From Anaerolineales bacterium (lineage in GTDB: Bacteria; Chloroflexota; Anaerolineae; Anaerolineales; UBA4823): a stretch of DNA of 55,973 nt. The notes under the pieces were generated by a model. It saw only the letters and a list, made by a program, of their open reading frames with translations, was not told the origin of the DNA and searched no databases. This document shows, piece after piece, positions 7,382-16,064 of this stretch. Positions within the stretch are counted from its first letter, which is position 1, and each line of letters opens with the position of its first letter. Both the position numbers and the translations under genes were made by a program. The stretch is taken from positions 1 through 55,973 of the forward strand of contig JANXBJ010000017.1 of NCBI GenBank assembly GCA_025057645.1, in the 5' to 3' direction.

Positions 7382-9640
7382 ATGGCAAAACCCATCGTTC
7401 TCTTACTGGTAGAAGATGACCCCAATCATGCCGAACTCCTGCGTCGCAGCTTGGCCGGCCATTCCCGTCCCTTTGAATTGATTTGGGTGGATACAATTGC
7501 GGCGGCGCAGCGATGGCTGGGGCAGAACACCCCGGACTTGCTGCTCACCGACTTATACCTCCCCGATGGCAGCGGCAGGGCTTTTCTGCAGAATCATTCC
7601 AAGCCTTTGCCCTACCCGGTGATTGTGCAAACTGCGTTCGGTGATGAGCAGAAAGCGGTGGAAGTGATCAAAGCAGGCGCTTTCGATTATTTGCCCAAGC
7701 GCTTTGACCTCTTCCGTGAATTGCCTTACCTTCTTGAACGCGCCTTAGAGGAATGGCGTCACCAGCGCGAACGCCAAGAGATGGAAGCGCGCTTGCAGAC
7801 CGGCGAGTCGGTTTTCCGCGCCATATTTGAAAACGCTCCGGTGGGAGTGCTCTATTTTGACGAGAAAGGGGTGGTGCAGGCAGCCAATTCCTCTCTCGCC
7901 CGGATGTTAAGTCTCCCTAGGGAATCCCTGGTGGGGTTGGAATTGCTCCACGTGCCCTACGAACCTATTGTCGTATCGATCCAGAGAGTGCTCGCAGGAG
8001 AGAAAGTCTCTTGGGAGGTGGATTTCCGCTCTCGGCCTTATCAGCCTGGGCTGGCCGTCCGTGCTCAACTCTCCCCGGTGCAACTGCCCGATGGAAAGGT
8101 GATCGGCGGGGTAGCGATTTTAGAGGAGATTACAGCCGAGAGAGACGATCGGGATTTACACCAAGCCCTATATGAGATTGCCGACTTGGCCAACCGAGCA
8201 GAGGACGCTGCCACGCTCTACGCCGGCATTCATCAGATCGTACGCCGCATTTTGCCCGCCGAAAACTTCTATATTGCCCTGTGGGACAAGAGGACAAAGC
8301 GTCTTTGTTTTCCCTATTGGGTCGATCAGCATGAGCCTAATCCCGGCACGGTGCCGCTCGCCAAGGGCCTGACAGAGTATGTGCTCCAATCCGGACGGAC
8401 GCTGCTTGCTGAGAACGAGCTGTGCGAACAAATGGAGAAACGAGGGGAGATCGAACGCATTGCTGCCCCGAGCGCAGGCTGGTTGGGCGTCCCGCTCAAG
8501 GATCGTTCGGGTGCGGTGTTCGGGGCTGTGGTTGTCCAGTCCTATGATCCGCGGGTGCGCTACAACTTGCATCAGGCCGGGATCATGGAATACATTGCAG
8601 CTCAAATCGCTCAGGTGTTGCAACGCTTTCAAGCCGAGGAAGAGGAGCGTCGCCAACGCCAGATTGCCGAGGCGCTCCTAGAGGCCACGGCAGCCTTCTC
8701 GCAAAGCCTCGATCTGGAACGGGTCTTTGAGCGCATTCTCGCTCAACTTGATCACCTGAGCCCCTACACCCATTGCAGCCTCTGGCTGATTGAGGGAAAG
8801 TGGGCGCAGGTGGTGGCCGAGGCCGGCCGGCCGCTGCCTAAAACCGAAGAAGCGCACAAGCTGAGCTGGCAGGAATTGGACACCCTTTGGCAAATTTACT
8901 CGACTAAACTGCCCCTGTTCATCATAGATACGCAGGCTTACCCTCATTGGCATCTAATTCCCGGTTTGGAATGGGTGCGCACGTACCTAGGCTTGCCCCT
9001 CTCGGTAAAGGGGAGCGTGATCGGCTTTCTCAACCTCGGGTTTGAGACGGTGGTTGAGATCGACCCTGCCGATATCGGGCCCTTAGAGGCCTTTGCCAAC
9101 TTAGCCGCCCAAGCCATCGAAAACGCTCGCCTGTATCGACAAGCGCAAGAGCTGGCTATCCACGACGAGTTGACCTGCATCTACAACCGCCGCGGCTTGA
9201 AAATCCTTGCTTGGCGGGAGTTTGAGCGCGCTGTGCGCTATCAACGCCCGCTGAGCGTGCTCTTCGCCGATGTGGACGATTTCAAGGCGTTCAACGATCG
9301 ATACTCTTACACCCTTGGCGATCGAGTGCTAAAGGAGATCGCCCAGTGCCTGGTAAGCCATTTGCGCGAGATCGATCTTCCCGCCCGCTTTGGCGGAGAT
9401 GAATTCGTGGTCGTCCTACCCGAGACCAGCCGGGAGGAGGCTATAAGGGTCGTGCGGCGTTTGAACTCGCTTATCCGCCAAATCGCCCTTGACCACGAGG
9501 GGAAGCCACTCTCGATCTCGGTCACCTTTGGGTTGGCCGAACGTTTGGAGAGCGACTCCTCTTGGGAGGAGTTGCTCGAGCGGGCTGCGAATTCCTTGCG
9601 CCGCGCTAAGCGGGAAGGAGTGCCGCTGTTCGTTGTCTGA
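7382..9640 (+). CDS. Response-regulator diguanylate cyclase (REC-PAS-GAF-GAF-GGDEF)
   Basis: This 752-residue protein has a receiver (1-125, phospho-acceptor D57 in LLTDLYLPDGSG), a PAS domain (about 140-255), two GAF-type domains (about 265-425 and 430-590) and a C-terminal GGDEF domain (about 595-750). The catalytic signature GGDEF is intact at 671-675. An RxxD inhibitory site (REID, 662-665) lies the standard five residues before it, so the enzyme should make cyclic di-GMP and be product-inhibited. AGGAG precedes the ATG. The 258-bp gap after the receiver gene holds no gene and suggests a separate or relay-coupled transcript. No EAL or HD-GYP partner is in the window. Confidence 0.92.
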   Translation: MAKPIVLLLVEDDPNHAELLRRSLAGHSRPFELIWVDTIAAAQRWLGQNTPDLLLTDLYLPDGSGRAFLQNHSKPLPYPVIVQTAFGDEQKAVEVIKAGAFDYLPKRFDLFRELPYLLERALEEWRHQRERQEMEARLQTGESVFRAIFENAPVGVLYFDEKGVVQAANSSLARMLSLPRESLVGLELLHVPYEPIVVSIQRVLAGEKVSWEVDFRSRPYQPGLAVRAQLSPVQLPDGKVIGGVAILEEITAERDDRDLHQALYEIADLANRAEDAATLYAGIHQIVRRILPAENFYIALWDKRTKRLCFPYWVDQHEPNPGTVPLAKGLTEYVLQSGRTLLAENELCEQMEKRGEIERIAAPSAGWLGVPLKDRSGAVFGAVVVQSYDPRVRYNLHQAGIMEYIAAQIAQVLQRFQAEEEERRQRQIAEALLEATAAFSQSLDLERVFERILAQLDHLSPYTHCSLWLIEGKWAQVVAEAGRPLPKTEEAHKLSWQELDTLWQIYSTKLPLFIIDTQAYPHWHLIPGLEWVRTYLGLPLSVKGSVIGFLNLGFETVVEIDPADIGPLEAFANLAAQAIENARLYRQAQELAIHDELTCIYNRRGLKILAWREFERAVRYQRPLSVLFADVDDFKAFNDRYSYTLGDRVLKEIAQCLVSHLREIDLPARFGGDEFVVVLPETSREEAIRVVRRLNSLIRQIALDHEGKPLSISVTFGLAERLESDSSWEELLERAANSLRRAKREGVPLFVV

Positions 9641-9660
9641 AAGGAGAGCTGGAGAGAGGC

Positions 9661-9694
9661 AAAAATTCCTGTGGGCCGGCACGGAGGCCCACAG
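9661..9694 (-). terminator. Rho-independent terminator (minus strand)
   Basis: A perfect 9-bp stem, CTGTGGGCC at 9669-9677 and GGCCCACAG at 9686-9694, has an 8-nt loop. Read on the minus strand it is followed by GAATTTTT (9668-9661). It sits about 90 bp past the stop of the minus-strand peroxiredoxin-glutaredoxin gene and would end that transcript. Confidence 0.75.
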
Positions 9695-9780
9695 CTCACC
9701 GGCCCGTGGGGCAACGAGAGGAGAGCGCATCCGGGAATCGCTCCGATTTAGATGCCTGCGGAAGACACTAAGGCGAGGTC

Positions 9781-10566
9781 TCAAGGGGCGGGTATTCCCC
9801 GCAATGCCTCCTCTAATTCCTCGACATGAAAGTTGACAATCACCTTGCCGTTGATCAGAAACGTAGGGGTGGTCTCGTTGCCGTTGGCCCACTGGCGCAC
9901 CTGCGCCGCCGCTGCACGGTCGCGCGAAATATCGACCTCCACGAAAGGAATTTTCTTCTCATTGAGATAGGCCCGGGCGCGCCGACAAGCTGGGCACCAG
10001 GGCGTGCAATACATCACCACTTGCGCAGCCGGAGAGGGGGGCTCGGCTGCCGCTGCGGTTTGTTGCTGGCGCTGCAAGAACTGGCGGTCCTTTTCGGCCA
10101 GCTCCGGTTCGAGCTTATATAACTCGGCAAACAACACTTCATTATCCGGCTGGTCGTCAATCGGATGCACGTCCACATAGCGGATCACTCCCCGTTTGTC
10201 AATGACGAAGATCGCCCGCTCGCTGTAGCCCTCGGGGCGTAGCACACCGTAGAGCTGGGCAACCCGACCATGGGGGAAGAAATCGCTCAGGAGCGGGAAG
10301 GTGATGCCGCCGAGACTTTCCGCCCATGCATAGAGGCAATCGCTGCTGTCCACGCTAATACCCAGAACCTGGGTATCCATCCGCTCAAAGCGGTCGAGCG
10401 CCGCCTGATAGGATGGGATTTGGCTGCTTCATATTGGCGTCCAGGCCAGGGGGAAGAAGGCCAAGACCACGTTCTTCTTTCCCCGGAATTCGCTCAATCG
10501 GACGGGGCGCTTGCGGTGGTCGAGAAGCGTGAAATCGGGCGCCAATTGTCCAACAGATAAGGCCAT
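9781..10566 (-). CDS. Selenocysteine-containing peroxiredoxin-glutaredoxin fusion (UGA at codon 46)
   Basis: Read from the ATG at 10566, the frame stays open for 261 residues apart from one TGA at 10431-10429 (codon 46). Residues 1-165 are a peroxiredoxin: APDFTLLD at 9-16, FFPLAWTPI before the UGA, SSQIPSYQAALDRF after it, then ISVDSSDC and FPLLSDF. Family members have the peroxidatic cysteine exactly at the UGA position (P-T-x-C type active site). Residues 180-261 are a glutaredoxin with CPAC at 191-194 and TTPTFLING. The enzyme should reduce peroxides using Sec46, recycled by the fused glutaredoxin; C77 could resolve. A stem GCAGCC/GGCGGC (five of six pairs, 10427-10422 with 10405-10400) begins one base past the UGA plus A, where bacterial SECIS hairpins lie. 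A recent nonsense mutation is the main alternative. Confidence 0.85.
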
Positions 10567-10613
10567 ACCCCTTTCCTTTCTAGCGATCCAACTTCGCTCG
10601 GTGATGCCCGTAT

Positions 10614-10642
10614 AGTATAAATCGGCTCGAATTTTCTGACAA
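10614..10642 (-). promoter_or_regulatory. Sigma-70-type promoter of the selenoperoxiredoxin gene
   Basis: On the minus strand, TTGTCA (10642-10637) and TATACT (10619-10614) are separated by exactly 17 bp. The predicted start near 10607 leaves a leader of about 40 nt with AAGGAAAGGGG before the ATG at 10566. This supports translation from 10566, upstream of the UGA, and not from the internal ATG at 10380. Confidence 0.7.
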
Positions 10643-10866
10643 CTCCCTCGGATTGAAAATGAGAGCTTTTGAGAGCTGTTCTAATCAGCTTGTGCAACTC
10701 CAACGTGATTACGGGTATAGAAGGCCATACCTTGGATTTAGGGTCGCCATCGCCAGAAGAGCGTTCGGAGCTGGAAAATTGCGCCATTATGCGGGGCGAA
10801 AAGGGGATAAAATACAAGTGACTGAGGCTAGCAATCGTTGCGCTCAGCTCGGAAAAGGGAGCAAAA

Positions 10867-11742
10867 ATGACACCCGACTTGACCCCTCACTTTCTCGAAT
10901 TGATTCGTTTGGCGGCCACGGATTTACCCCCGGACGTAGAGGCAGCTTTGCAGCGAGCATTGGACCAGGAGGAGCCCGGATCGGCTGCGTATGGGGCTTT
11001 GGCGACTATCCTGAAGAACGTGGAACTTTCGCGCGCCAACCAAACCCCAATCTGTCAGGACACCGGCACGCCCATCTTTTACGTCTCTCATCCCGAAGGC
11101 TGGTCGACGCGCAAGCTGCGCCAACAGATCGAGACGGCTGTCGTCCAGGCCACCCAAAAGTCTTACTTGCGCCCGAACTCGGTCGACGCGCTGAGCGGCA
11201 AAAATAGCGGCAACAACTTAGGGGGTCATTACTTTCCCACCATCCATTTTGAAGAAGTGGAGGGAGAGGTCCTGACCGTAGAACTCATGCTAAAGGGGGG
11301 TGGCTGTGAAAACGTCGGCGCTCAGTATTCCTTGCCCTACGAGGCGCTGAAAGCCGGGCGCGATTTGGAAGGCGTGCGCCGAGTGGTCTTGGATGCTGTC
11401 TATCGGGCGCAAGGACAAGGCTGTGCGCCGGGCATTCTAGGGGTTGCCATTGGCGGCGACCGCGGCTCAGGCTACTATGCTTCCAAAGAGGTGCTCTTCC
11501 GCCGTCTGGACGAGGAGAACGACAACCCCGAACTGGCGCAGTTAGAAAAACGCCTGACCGAAGAAGCCAACCGATTGGGCATCGGCCCGATGGGCTTCGG
11601 CGGCAGGACCACCGTGCTGGGGACAAAGATCACCGCTCTACACCGTTTGCCGGCAAGCTACTTCGTCACCGTCTCGTATATGTGTTGGGCATACCGCCGC
11701 CGCCGCATGATCTGGCAGAACGGCAGGGTGAGCTTTGAGTGA
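10867..11742 (+). CDS. Class I fumarate hydratase, alpha (N-terminal) subunit
   Basis: This 291-residue protein is the iron-sulphur half of a two-subunit class I fumarase or L-tartrate dehydratase-type enzyme. Three cysteines for the [4Fe-4S] cluster are visible: C63 in CQDTG, C147 in GGGCEN and C186 in GQGCAPG. The GKNSGNN motif (111-117) and GGDR also fit. With the beta subunit downstream it should interconvert fumarate and malate in the TCA cycle. The ATG at 10867 follows GGGAG. The gap of about 210 bp to the beta subunit is unusually long for this pair and is filled with decayed repeats. Fumarase is more likely than tartrate dehydratase because no tartrate gene is nearby. Confidence 0.88.
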   Translation: MTPDLTPHFLELIRLAATDLPPDVEAALQRALDQEEPGSAAYGALATILKNVELSRANQTPICQDTGTPIFYVSHPEGWSTRKLRQQIETAVVQATQKSYLRPNSVDALSGKNSGNNLGGHYFPTIHFEEVEGEVLTVELMLKGGGCENVGAQYSLPYEALKAGRDLEGVRRVVLDAVYRAQGQGCAPGILGVAIGGDRGSGYYASKEVLFRRLDEENDNPELAQLEKRLTEEANRLGIGPMGFGGRTTVLGTKITALHRLPASYFVTVSYMCWAYRRRRMIWQNGRVSFE

Positions 11743-11953
11743 AAAACCGAGACACGCAGAGACTGAAGAACAGGAAGCCAGGCAGAGGGATGCAGAACAC
11801 GCAAAGAAATAACCGAGGCTCGTCCCGTAGATTTCTCAGCGGTGAAAATGAAACCGGACGGAGAGTTCACACGCAGGTCGTAAGAACACAAAGGAGAAAA
11901 AGGACCTCGGTGTCCTTGGACTCTTTACGGCGACAATCCAGAAGGAGAAAGCC
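11743..11953. repeat. Decayed copy of the ACACAAAG hairpin repeat between fumarase subunits
   Basis: This spacer contains GAGACACGCAGAGACTGAAG near 11750 and AACACGCAAAGAAA near 11790. Near 11884 it has AACACAAAGGAGAAAAAGGA followed by GGTGTCCTTGGACTC. These resemble degraded units of the array at 2880-3250. It probably inserted between the two subunit genes. The ribosome-binding site AGAAGGAGAAAG for the beta subunit lies at the right edge. Confidence 0.5.
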
Positions 11954-12580
11954 ATGCGCCCAATTACCATCCCGATTTCGGATGAGGTGATCCGCAGCCT
12001 CAAGGTTGGTGACCCGGTCTCGCTCAACGGGGTGATGGTCACCGGGCGAGATGCTGTGCACAAGTGGTTGTTCGAAACCTTCATTGCTAAGACTCGCTTG
12101 CCCCAAGGCGATGATCTCGAGGTTTATGAGGCGATCAAGCCGTTGCTCAACGGCGGGGTGATTTACCACTGTGGGCCGGTGGTGGCAGGCTTGGACACCA
12201 AAGAGTACCGCTTTGTGGCTGCCGGGCCGACGACCAGCTCGCGCGAGGAACCCTATCAAGGGGAGGTCATGCGCCATTTCAACCTCAAAGGGGTGGTCGG
12301 AAAGGGAGGCATGGGGGCAAAGACGCTGCAGGCCTGTCAGGAGGTGCCGGGCGTCTACTTCCACACTATCGGCGGCGCTGCCTCCTGGCTTGCTCAGTCG
12401 GTGCAGCGGGTGTTCGGTGTATATAAGCTGGAATTTGGTGTCCCCGAGGCGATGTGGGTGATTGAAGTCAGAGATTTCCCCGCCGTGGTGACCATGGATG
12501 CGCACGGTCAAAGCCAACATGCCGAGATCGAGCAACGGTCGAGACGGGTGTTAGAGCAATTAATTGGATTGGAGACCTAG
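11954..12580 (+). CDS. Class I fumarate hydratase, beta (C-terminal) subunit
   Basis: This 208-residue protein supplies the second half of the class I fumarase. Family features include the N-terminal LKVGDPVSLNGVMVTGRDAVH, GPVVAGLDTKEYRFVAAGPTTSSRE, and VVGKGGMG near residue 117. It has no cluster cysteines, as expected for this subunit. The ATG at 11954 has a good AAGGAG. It is co-oriented with the alpha subunit, and the two are probably co-transcribed despite the repeat-filled spacer. No terminator is seen in that spacer. A hairpin GGGG/CCCC at 12585-12597 follows the stop but lacks a T-run. Confidence 0.88.
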   Translation: MRPITIPISDEVIRSLKVGDPVSLNGVMVTGRDAVHKWLFETFIAKTRLPQGDDLEVYEAIKPLLNGGVIYHCGPVVAGLDTKEYRFVAAGPTTSSREEPYQGEVMRHFNLKGVVGKGGMGAKTLQACQEVPGVYFHTIGGAASWLAQSVQRVFGVYKLEFGVPEAMWVIEVRDFPAVVTMDAHGQSQHAEIEQRSRRVLEQLIGLET

Positions 12581-12848
12581 TCATGGGGCGAAACCCCTCT
12601 CCCACGCTATCTCTCAGGAGGATGTCTTCCAATGGGGGCCTCCCTTTTCTCGTGGCGCGCTCGTTTTGGGGACGAAAGGGTAGCTGCTCAAGGCTCACAG
12701 CTAGACCCGACACGCTGAAGTCAGGCGCTCTCTCCCGCCGGCTTCAATGGCGCTCGGGCTGCATGCTGAGTTCAAGCCGTGACGGTCGAAGAGACGGCGG
12801 AACGGCTAAACGCCCGGGGAGAACGGGACTTCCCATGGTAGGCTTAGT

Positions 12849-14399
12849 ATGCTAGCGCGGGTCTACTCGTGTGCCATGATCGGCCTGGACGGGGTGATCG
12901 TCGAGGTCGAAGTGGATACGGCGCAAGGGCTGCCAGCGATGGTGATCGTCGGTCTGCCCGATGCAGCCGTGCAAGAGAGCCGTGAGCGGGTTCAGGCGGC
13001 GATTAAGAACGCTGGCTTGCGCTATCCGCGTGGGCGGTTGGTGGTCAACCTGGCGCCGGCTACGGTGCGCAAAGAAGGTCCGGCGTACGACCTGCCGATC
13101 GCTCTGGGGGTGCTGGCCTGCAGCGGGCAAATTCCCCAAGAGAGCGTCGAAGGTGCGCTTGTGGTCGGGGAGTTGTCCTTGGACGGCAAGGTGCGCCATA
13201 CGCGCGGCGTGCTGCCTATGGCGGCCATTGCCCGCCAACAGGGCTTTCGGCGCATTTATGTCCCTGCCGCCGATGCCGCCGAGGCTGCTTTAGTGCCGGA
13301 TTTGGAAGTGCTGGCCGTAGAGAGCCTGGCCGAGTTGGTCGCCCACCTCTGCGGGCAAAAGGCGCTAAAACCCTACCCTCACGTAGACCTACAGGCTCTC
13401 CCTGCGGTGGGACAGGTTGACTTCCGCGAGATCAAAGGACAGGAGCACGTCAAGCGCGCCCTCGAGGTGGCTGCAGCCGGCGGACACAACGTGCTGATGA
13501 TCGGACCGCCCGGCGCCGGCAAGACCTTGTTGGCGCGTGCCCTGCCCGGCATCCTGCCCCGGATGACGCTCGAGGAGGCCCTAGACGTAACGCGCATCTA
13601 CTCGGTGGCCGATCAGCTCCCTGCCGATGCTCCTTTGGTGCGCATGCGCCCCTTTCGCGCCCCTCATCACACCATCAGTCATGCCGGTTTGGTCGGTGGG
13701 GGCAATTGGCCTCATCCGGGCGAGATTTCGCTGGCCCACCGCGGTGTGCTCTTCTTGGACGAGTTGCCCGAATTTAGCCCGCGCACCCTAGAAGTGTTAC
13801 GTCAACCCCTAGAGGATAAAGTAGTAACTATCAGCCGTGCCCAAGGCTCATTGACCTTCCCGGCTAACTTTCAACTGGTGGCCGCAATGAACCCTTGCCC
13901 CTGTGGTTACTACGGCGATCCCCAAAAACCCTGCACGTGCTCTTCCCAAATGGTCACCCGCTATCAGAAGCGCATCTCCGGGCCGCTGCTCGATCGTATT
14001 GACATCCATGTCGAAGTACCTCGGGTGGAAGTCGAGAAATTAAGCGACGACCGCCTCGGCGAGCCCTCGGCGGTCATCCAACAGCGGGTAGAAATGGCCC
14101 GTCAACGCCAGCGTCGGCGATTCGAGAGCCTCAGGACGGCTGAAGAGGAGCACGAGTTAACTTCGGTGATCACTTGTAACGCCGACATGAGTGCCGCCCA
14201 AGTGCGCCAGGCCTGTGCTTTGGATGAAAATGGCAAAACGCTAATGCGCATGGCTATCACCCGTCTGCAGCTTTCGGCGCGGGCTTACCACCGTGTGTTG
14301 AAGGTCGCCCGTACTATTGCAGACTTGGAAGGGAGTGAGACAATTCAGGTGCCTCATCTCGCCGAGGCTTTGCAATATCGTCCGAAGATGGAGCTCTAG
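12849..14399 (+). CDS. YifB/ComM family Mg-chelatase-like AAA+ ATPase
   Basis: This 516-residue protein is of normal length for the family. It has an N-terminal Lon-type S5-like domain (1-165), then an AAA+ module with Walker A GPPGAGKT (219-226), Walker B GVLFLDELPEF, and a CPCGYYGD...CTCS cysteine cluster typical of YifB/ComM. The C-terminal lid domain carries the LSARAYHRVLKVARTIADLEG signature. ComM is a branch-migration helicase that aids integration of DNA in natural transformation, which fits a ComEC gene further along the window. The start at 12849 has GGTAGG upstream. The 268 bp before it hold no gene. Confidence 0.92.
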   Translation: MLARVYSCAMIGLDGVIVEVEVDTAQGLPAMVIVGLPDAAVQESRERVQAAIKNAGLRYPRGRLVVNLAPATVRKEGPAYDLPIALGVLACSGQIPQESVEGALVVGELSLDGKVRHTRGVLPMAAIARQQGFRRIYVPAADAAEAALVPDLEVLAVESLAELVAHLCGQKALKPYPHVDLQALPAVGQVDFREIKGQEHVKRALEVAAAGGHNVLMIGPPGAGKTLLARALPGILPRMTLEEALDVTRIYSVADQLPADAPLVRMRPFRAPHHTISHAGLVGGGNWPHPGEISLAHRGVLFLDELPEFSPRTLEVLRQPLEDKVVTISRAQGSLTFPANFQLVAAMNPCPCGYYGDPQKPCTCSSQMVTRYQKRISGPLLDRIDIHVEVPRVEVEKLSDDRLGEPSAVIQQRVEMARQRQRRRFESLRTAEEEHELTSVITCNADMSAAQVRQACALDENGKTLMRMAITRLQLSARAYHRVLKVARTIADLEGSETIQVPHLAEALQYRPKMEL

Positions 14400-14512
14400 G
14401 CGCTTTTTCTGCTGTCGGGATTGAGGCAATAGCGACCTCGGGGATGCACGCCTCGGGCGTCAACGACCTTGAGAGTGACTCACCTTGTCCTAAGAGAGGT
14501 CGGGCGATTTTC

Positions 14513-14740
14513 TCAGCTTTCCAGTTCTAAGCTCAGGCATTGTTCGCAAAGGGGGATCTCGACTGCGTATTCCCTGTGGAGTCCGATGCGGTCCAGCAGT
14601 ACGGTCACGGCAAACTTCCCGCAAGCACAGCGCAAGCCCACCGGATGGCTGCGACGCCGGCAGGCCGGACAAATGCCATCTTTGCCGTTCAGGTAGGGCA
14701 GGCGACAAACCTTGCAAGGGGGCTTTAGAGAAATGGGCAT
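14513..14740 (-). CDS. Small zinc-ribbon protein
   Basis: This 75-residue protein has four cysteine pairs: CKVC at 9-12, CPAC at 24-27, CACG near 38-41 and CEQC near 65-68. The pattern predicts one or two zinc-binding knuckles. The start is convincing: AAAGGAGGGG sits seven bases before the ATG at 14740. It is convergent to yifB and upstream of the flavoprotein gene on the same strand (the flavoprotein lies further right and reads towards it, about 110 bp away). No named family was recognised; nucleic-acid binding or a regulatory role would be typical of such proteins. Confidence 0.7.
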   Translation of the reverse strand: MPISLKPPCKVCRLPYLNGKDGICPACRRRSHPVGLRCACGKFAVTVLLDRIGLHREYAVEIPLCEQCLSLELES

Positions 14741-14849
14741 TTTCTCCCCTCCTTTCGTTTATTTCCTAGTTCATCCTCCCTTATCATATCAGAACAAATG
14801 TTCTTTTATAAAGAGGAGACTCGGGGAATTTGGGGACGAAATTTCGGTC

Positions 14850-15992
14850 TTAGCGGGAGAAGAGCGGCTTTGGCTGCGGGAAAAGGCGCGCCAGCCAATT
14901 GCCCAGTTGCCAGACCAGCGGCGGAAACCAGCTCCGGCCCGCCATGCGGTAACACACCTCGGCGGTGAACCAACGCACCATCAGATAACGTCCTAGGTAA
15001 GATCGCTTGAGCAACGAACGATAGGTGACAAAGGAAAAATCTCGGCGCTCAAAGGCTCGGTGGATAGCCCGGGCAGCCAGCTGACCGTAGGCTAGGGCTG
15101 GGCCAATGCCCTCTCCGAAAAGCGGGTCGACCCCCGCTGTGTCCCCCACCAGCACTAGATGGGGAAAGGCAAAGCGATTGCGCGGGCTGAAGCGATGGAT
15201 CGGGTGTCCCTGCCATGCTTCTGAAGGTGCCTTGAAGAGAGGAAAGGCGGCGTGAAACAGGCGCGGCAAGGAGGACAACGGTAGATGAGTCGCCAGACGC
15301 GCATCGTACAGCCCACAGCTCAACGCCGTCTCTCCTCCCCCGGGAAAGGGAAACTTCCACCCATACCCTTGAAGCCCGTTGCGCATCCAGGTGAAATCGA
15401 ACAGGGCGACTCCCTCGGCAAGGCCCTCGGGGTCGAGCGAAGCGGAGCAAATCCCCTCTAAGGTACGGGCAATGCGAGCTTTGGCCCGTTTTCGGCGCGC
15501 CCAGCGGTGGATTAAGCCGTTGCTGCCGTCGGCGCCCACTACAACGGTTGCAGAGTAGCTGGCTCGCTCGGTCTGCAGCGCTACTCCGTCAGGGGTAAAC
15601 TCAATCTCCCGTAGCGGCTCGCCTTGGCAGAGCTTAGCTCCGCGGGCTTGGGCTTCGCGGGCGAGGTACTCGTCTAGGACTGCGCGCTCAAAAACGAGCA
15701 GTTGAGGTTTCCCGTGCAGAACCACTACCCGATGCTCGTACTTCAGATGGACTTCCCTCACGTAGGCATAGGGGATCGGCAAAGGCAAAGGGAGGCCAAG
15801 GCCTTGGAGAATTTTCAACCCCAAGCGGGTCACGGCACCGCCGCAGAGCTTGAAGCGCGGATGAACGGCTTTCTCTAAAACCAGCATGCGCTCGCTCCAA
15901 CGTGGATCGAGCTGAAGCAAGTGGAGCGCCGTGGAAAGCCCTGCCGGCCCTGCCCCGACGATGATCACATCGTAGTGCGCAGACGCAGCCAT
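14850..15992 (-). CDS. Geranylgeranyl-reductase-family FAD-dependent oxidoreductase
   Basis: This 380-residue protein starts at the ATG at 15992 (MAASAHYD). The frame is open further upstream, but a longer start would run through the tRNA gene. The dinucleotide-binding motif VIIVGAGPAGLSTALHL is at residues 7-23. The FAD-family motifs VVGADGSNGLIHRW and LVGDTAGVDPLFGEGIGPAL are present, as is CGG near residue 50. The family reduces isoprenoid double bonds (archaeal lipids, menaquinone side chains, chlorophyll phytyl tails). A menaquinone or lipid-modifying role is the likeliest here. No pigment genes accompany it. No clear ribosome-binding site is visible. Confidence 0.75.
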   Translation of the reverse strand: MAASAHYDVIIVGAGPAGLSTALHLLQLDPRWSERMLVLEKAVHPRFKLCGGAVTRLGLKILQGLGLPLPLPIPYAYVREVHLKYEHRVVVLHGKPQLLVFERAVLDEYLAREAQARGAKLCQGEPLREIEFTPDGVALQTERASYSATVVVGADGSNGLIHRWARRKRAKARIARTLEGICSASLDPEGLAEGVALFDFTWMRNGLQGYGWKFPFPGGGETALSCGLYDARLATHLPLSSLPRLFHAAFPLFKAPSEAWQGHPIHRFSPRNRFAFPHLVLVGDTAGVDPLFGEGIGPALAYGQLAARAIHRAFERRDFSFVTYRSLLKRSYLGRYLMVRWFTAEVCYRMAGRSWFPPLVWQLGNWLARLFPQPKPLFSR

Positions 15993-16064
15993 AGCCAATT
16001 GCGGTGAGTACAGGCTTTGAAGAAGAAAAGGGAGCGGGTAAAGGTCGACCGCTCCCCACCCGTG

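Noticed and set aside
9781-10380. A shorter 199-residue protein starting at the internal ATG at 10380
   Set aside because: It would begin in the middle of the peroxiredoxin fold without the active site, has no ribosome-binding site, and leaves the promoter and start at 10566 unexplained.
10429-10431. UGA read as tryptophan by an altered genetic code
   Set aside because: TGA is used as a normal stop by many genes here (for example at 1375-1377 and 2187-2189), and only this gene has an in-frame TGA.
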